64,000 nt of DNA from Pseudomonadota bacterium (GTDB lineage Bacteria > Pseudomonadota > Gammaproteobacteria > Burkholderiales > Burkholderiaceae_B): positions 1 to 64,000 of the forward strand of contig JAFACG010000008.1 in assembly GCA_023425645.1 (NCBI GenBank), in the 5' to 3' direction. The notes under the pieces were generated by a model, which saw nothing but the letters and a program-made list of their open reading frames with translations, searched no databases and was not told the DNA's origin. Below are positions 63,583 to 64,000 of this stretch, piece by piece (the stretch's first letter is position 1; every line of letters begins with the position of its first letter). Both the position numbers and the translations under genes were made by a program.

Positions 63583-64000
63583 ATGATCCCCAATACGCTG
63601 ACCATCGCCGGAGTCGATCCCTCCGGCGGCGCCGGCATTCTGGCCGACGTGAAGGCCATGAGTGCGCTGGGCGCCTACGCCACCGCCGTGATCGCCGCCC
63701 TGACCGCCCAGAACACCCAGGGCGTCACCGGCATCTGCCCCGTCCCCGTGGACTTCGTACGCCAGCAGATCGATACCCTGTTCGCCGACGTGCGCATCGA
63801 CGCCGTCAAGATCGGCATGCTGGGCCAGGAAGCCGTCACCCGCGTGGTGGCCGACCGCATGGCGCACTTCAAGCCCAGGCATCTGGTGCTGGATCCGGTC
63901 ATGATCGCCAAGAGCGGCGACCACCTGCTGGAACGCGCCGCGGTCAACGCCCTGCGCGAAGAACTGGTTCCCCAATGCACCATGATCACGCCCAACCTGC
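63583..64000 (+). CDS. thiD: HMP-phosphate kinase ThiD (partial, runs off window)
   Basis: First 139 codons of a ribokinase-family enzyme that phosphorylates hydroxymethylpyrimidine phosphate. MIPNTLTIAGVDPSGGAGI at the start is the family signature, followed by AQNTQGV and KIGMLG, and LDPVMIAKSGD near the window edge. ATG 63583 is four bases after the thiG stop. The 3' end is beyond the window. Confidence 0.94.
   Translation, partial: MIPNTLTIAGVDPSGGAGILADVKAMSALGAYATAVIAALTAQNTQGVTGICPVPVDFVRQQIDTLFADVRIDAVKIGMLGQEAVTRVVADRMAHFKPRHLVLDPVMIAKSGDHLLERAAVNALREELVPQCTMITPNL

Overview
This 64 kb window is an ordinary, gene-dense, GC-rich chromosome segment of a betaproteobacterium. It is most likely from the Alcaligenaceae (Bordetella / Achromobacter / Alcaligenes / Kerstersia neighbourhood). 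The grounds are a Bug-type (TctC family) solute receptor, the linked orders gatCAB–mreBCD–mrdAB, ftsEX–mutY and panC–scpA–DUF3460, a Nudix–ThiE fusion, a quinol-type NO reductase, and the overall codon use. I saw no insertion sequence, phage gene, tRNA, rRNA or CRISPR array. Family assignments come from recognising sequence motifs; no database search was run.

Layout, left to right. 0.3–6.5 kb: an OmpA-like lipoprotein, a Bug receptor and a complete aapJQMP amino-acid ABC importer, all on the minus strand. 6.7–9.4 kb: ftsE, ftsX and mutY on plus, each overlapping the next. 9.4–15 kb: the rod-shape operon mreB-mreC-mreD-mrdA-rodA on minus. 15.2–18.6 kb: gatC-gatA-gatB on plus, closed by a clear terminator. 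18.8–21.2 kb: a second polar amino-acid importer (receptor plus two permeases) with no ATPase gene. 21.3–25.3 kb: pyrE, a LysR regulator divergent from doxX and a LigB/YgiD dioxygenase, then xthA.

25.3–33.3 kb is a compact nitrite/NO respiration and detoxification block. nirK with a small cytochrome c, and ric (ytfE) with norZ, lie on minus. norR and a Crp/Fnr regulator, which overlap, lie on plus. A NirV-like lipoprotein follows. Together these would reduce nitrite to N2O; no nitrate or N2O reductase is in the window. The 151-bp ric/norR intergenic region is the best regulatory find: a GG-N10-GC sigma-54 promoter facing ric-norZ, three GGT-N7-ACC NorR boxes, and an FNR-like box placed at -41.5 from a TATAAA element facing norR.

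33.5–39.5 kb: an NAD(P)-binding reductase, gltS, ispB, and an overlapping DUF815 ATPase – Nudix/ThiE fusion – SpeE-like methyltransferase operon. 39.5–48.4 kb: an MdtABC/MuxABC-type RND efflux operon with its own outer-membrane channel. 48.6–55.6 kb: zapD, coaE, an unknown lipoprotein, a stand-alone LuxR-type HTH protein, panC, scpA, a DUF3460 protein, a DHA2 efflux pump and an MmyB-type regulator. 55.6–62.6 kb is a vitamin B12 region: cobalamin-dependent metH on minus, divergent from a cobalamin riboswitch, btuB and btuF on plus. The window ends in thiG and the first part of thiD.

Regulatory themes readable in the DNA are NO/oxygen sensing around ric/norR, B12 sensing before btuB, and a terminator-like intergenic repeat of which at least two copies sit directly in front of a coding sequence (a Bug gene and metH).
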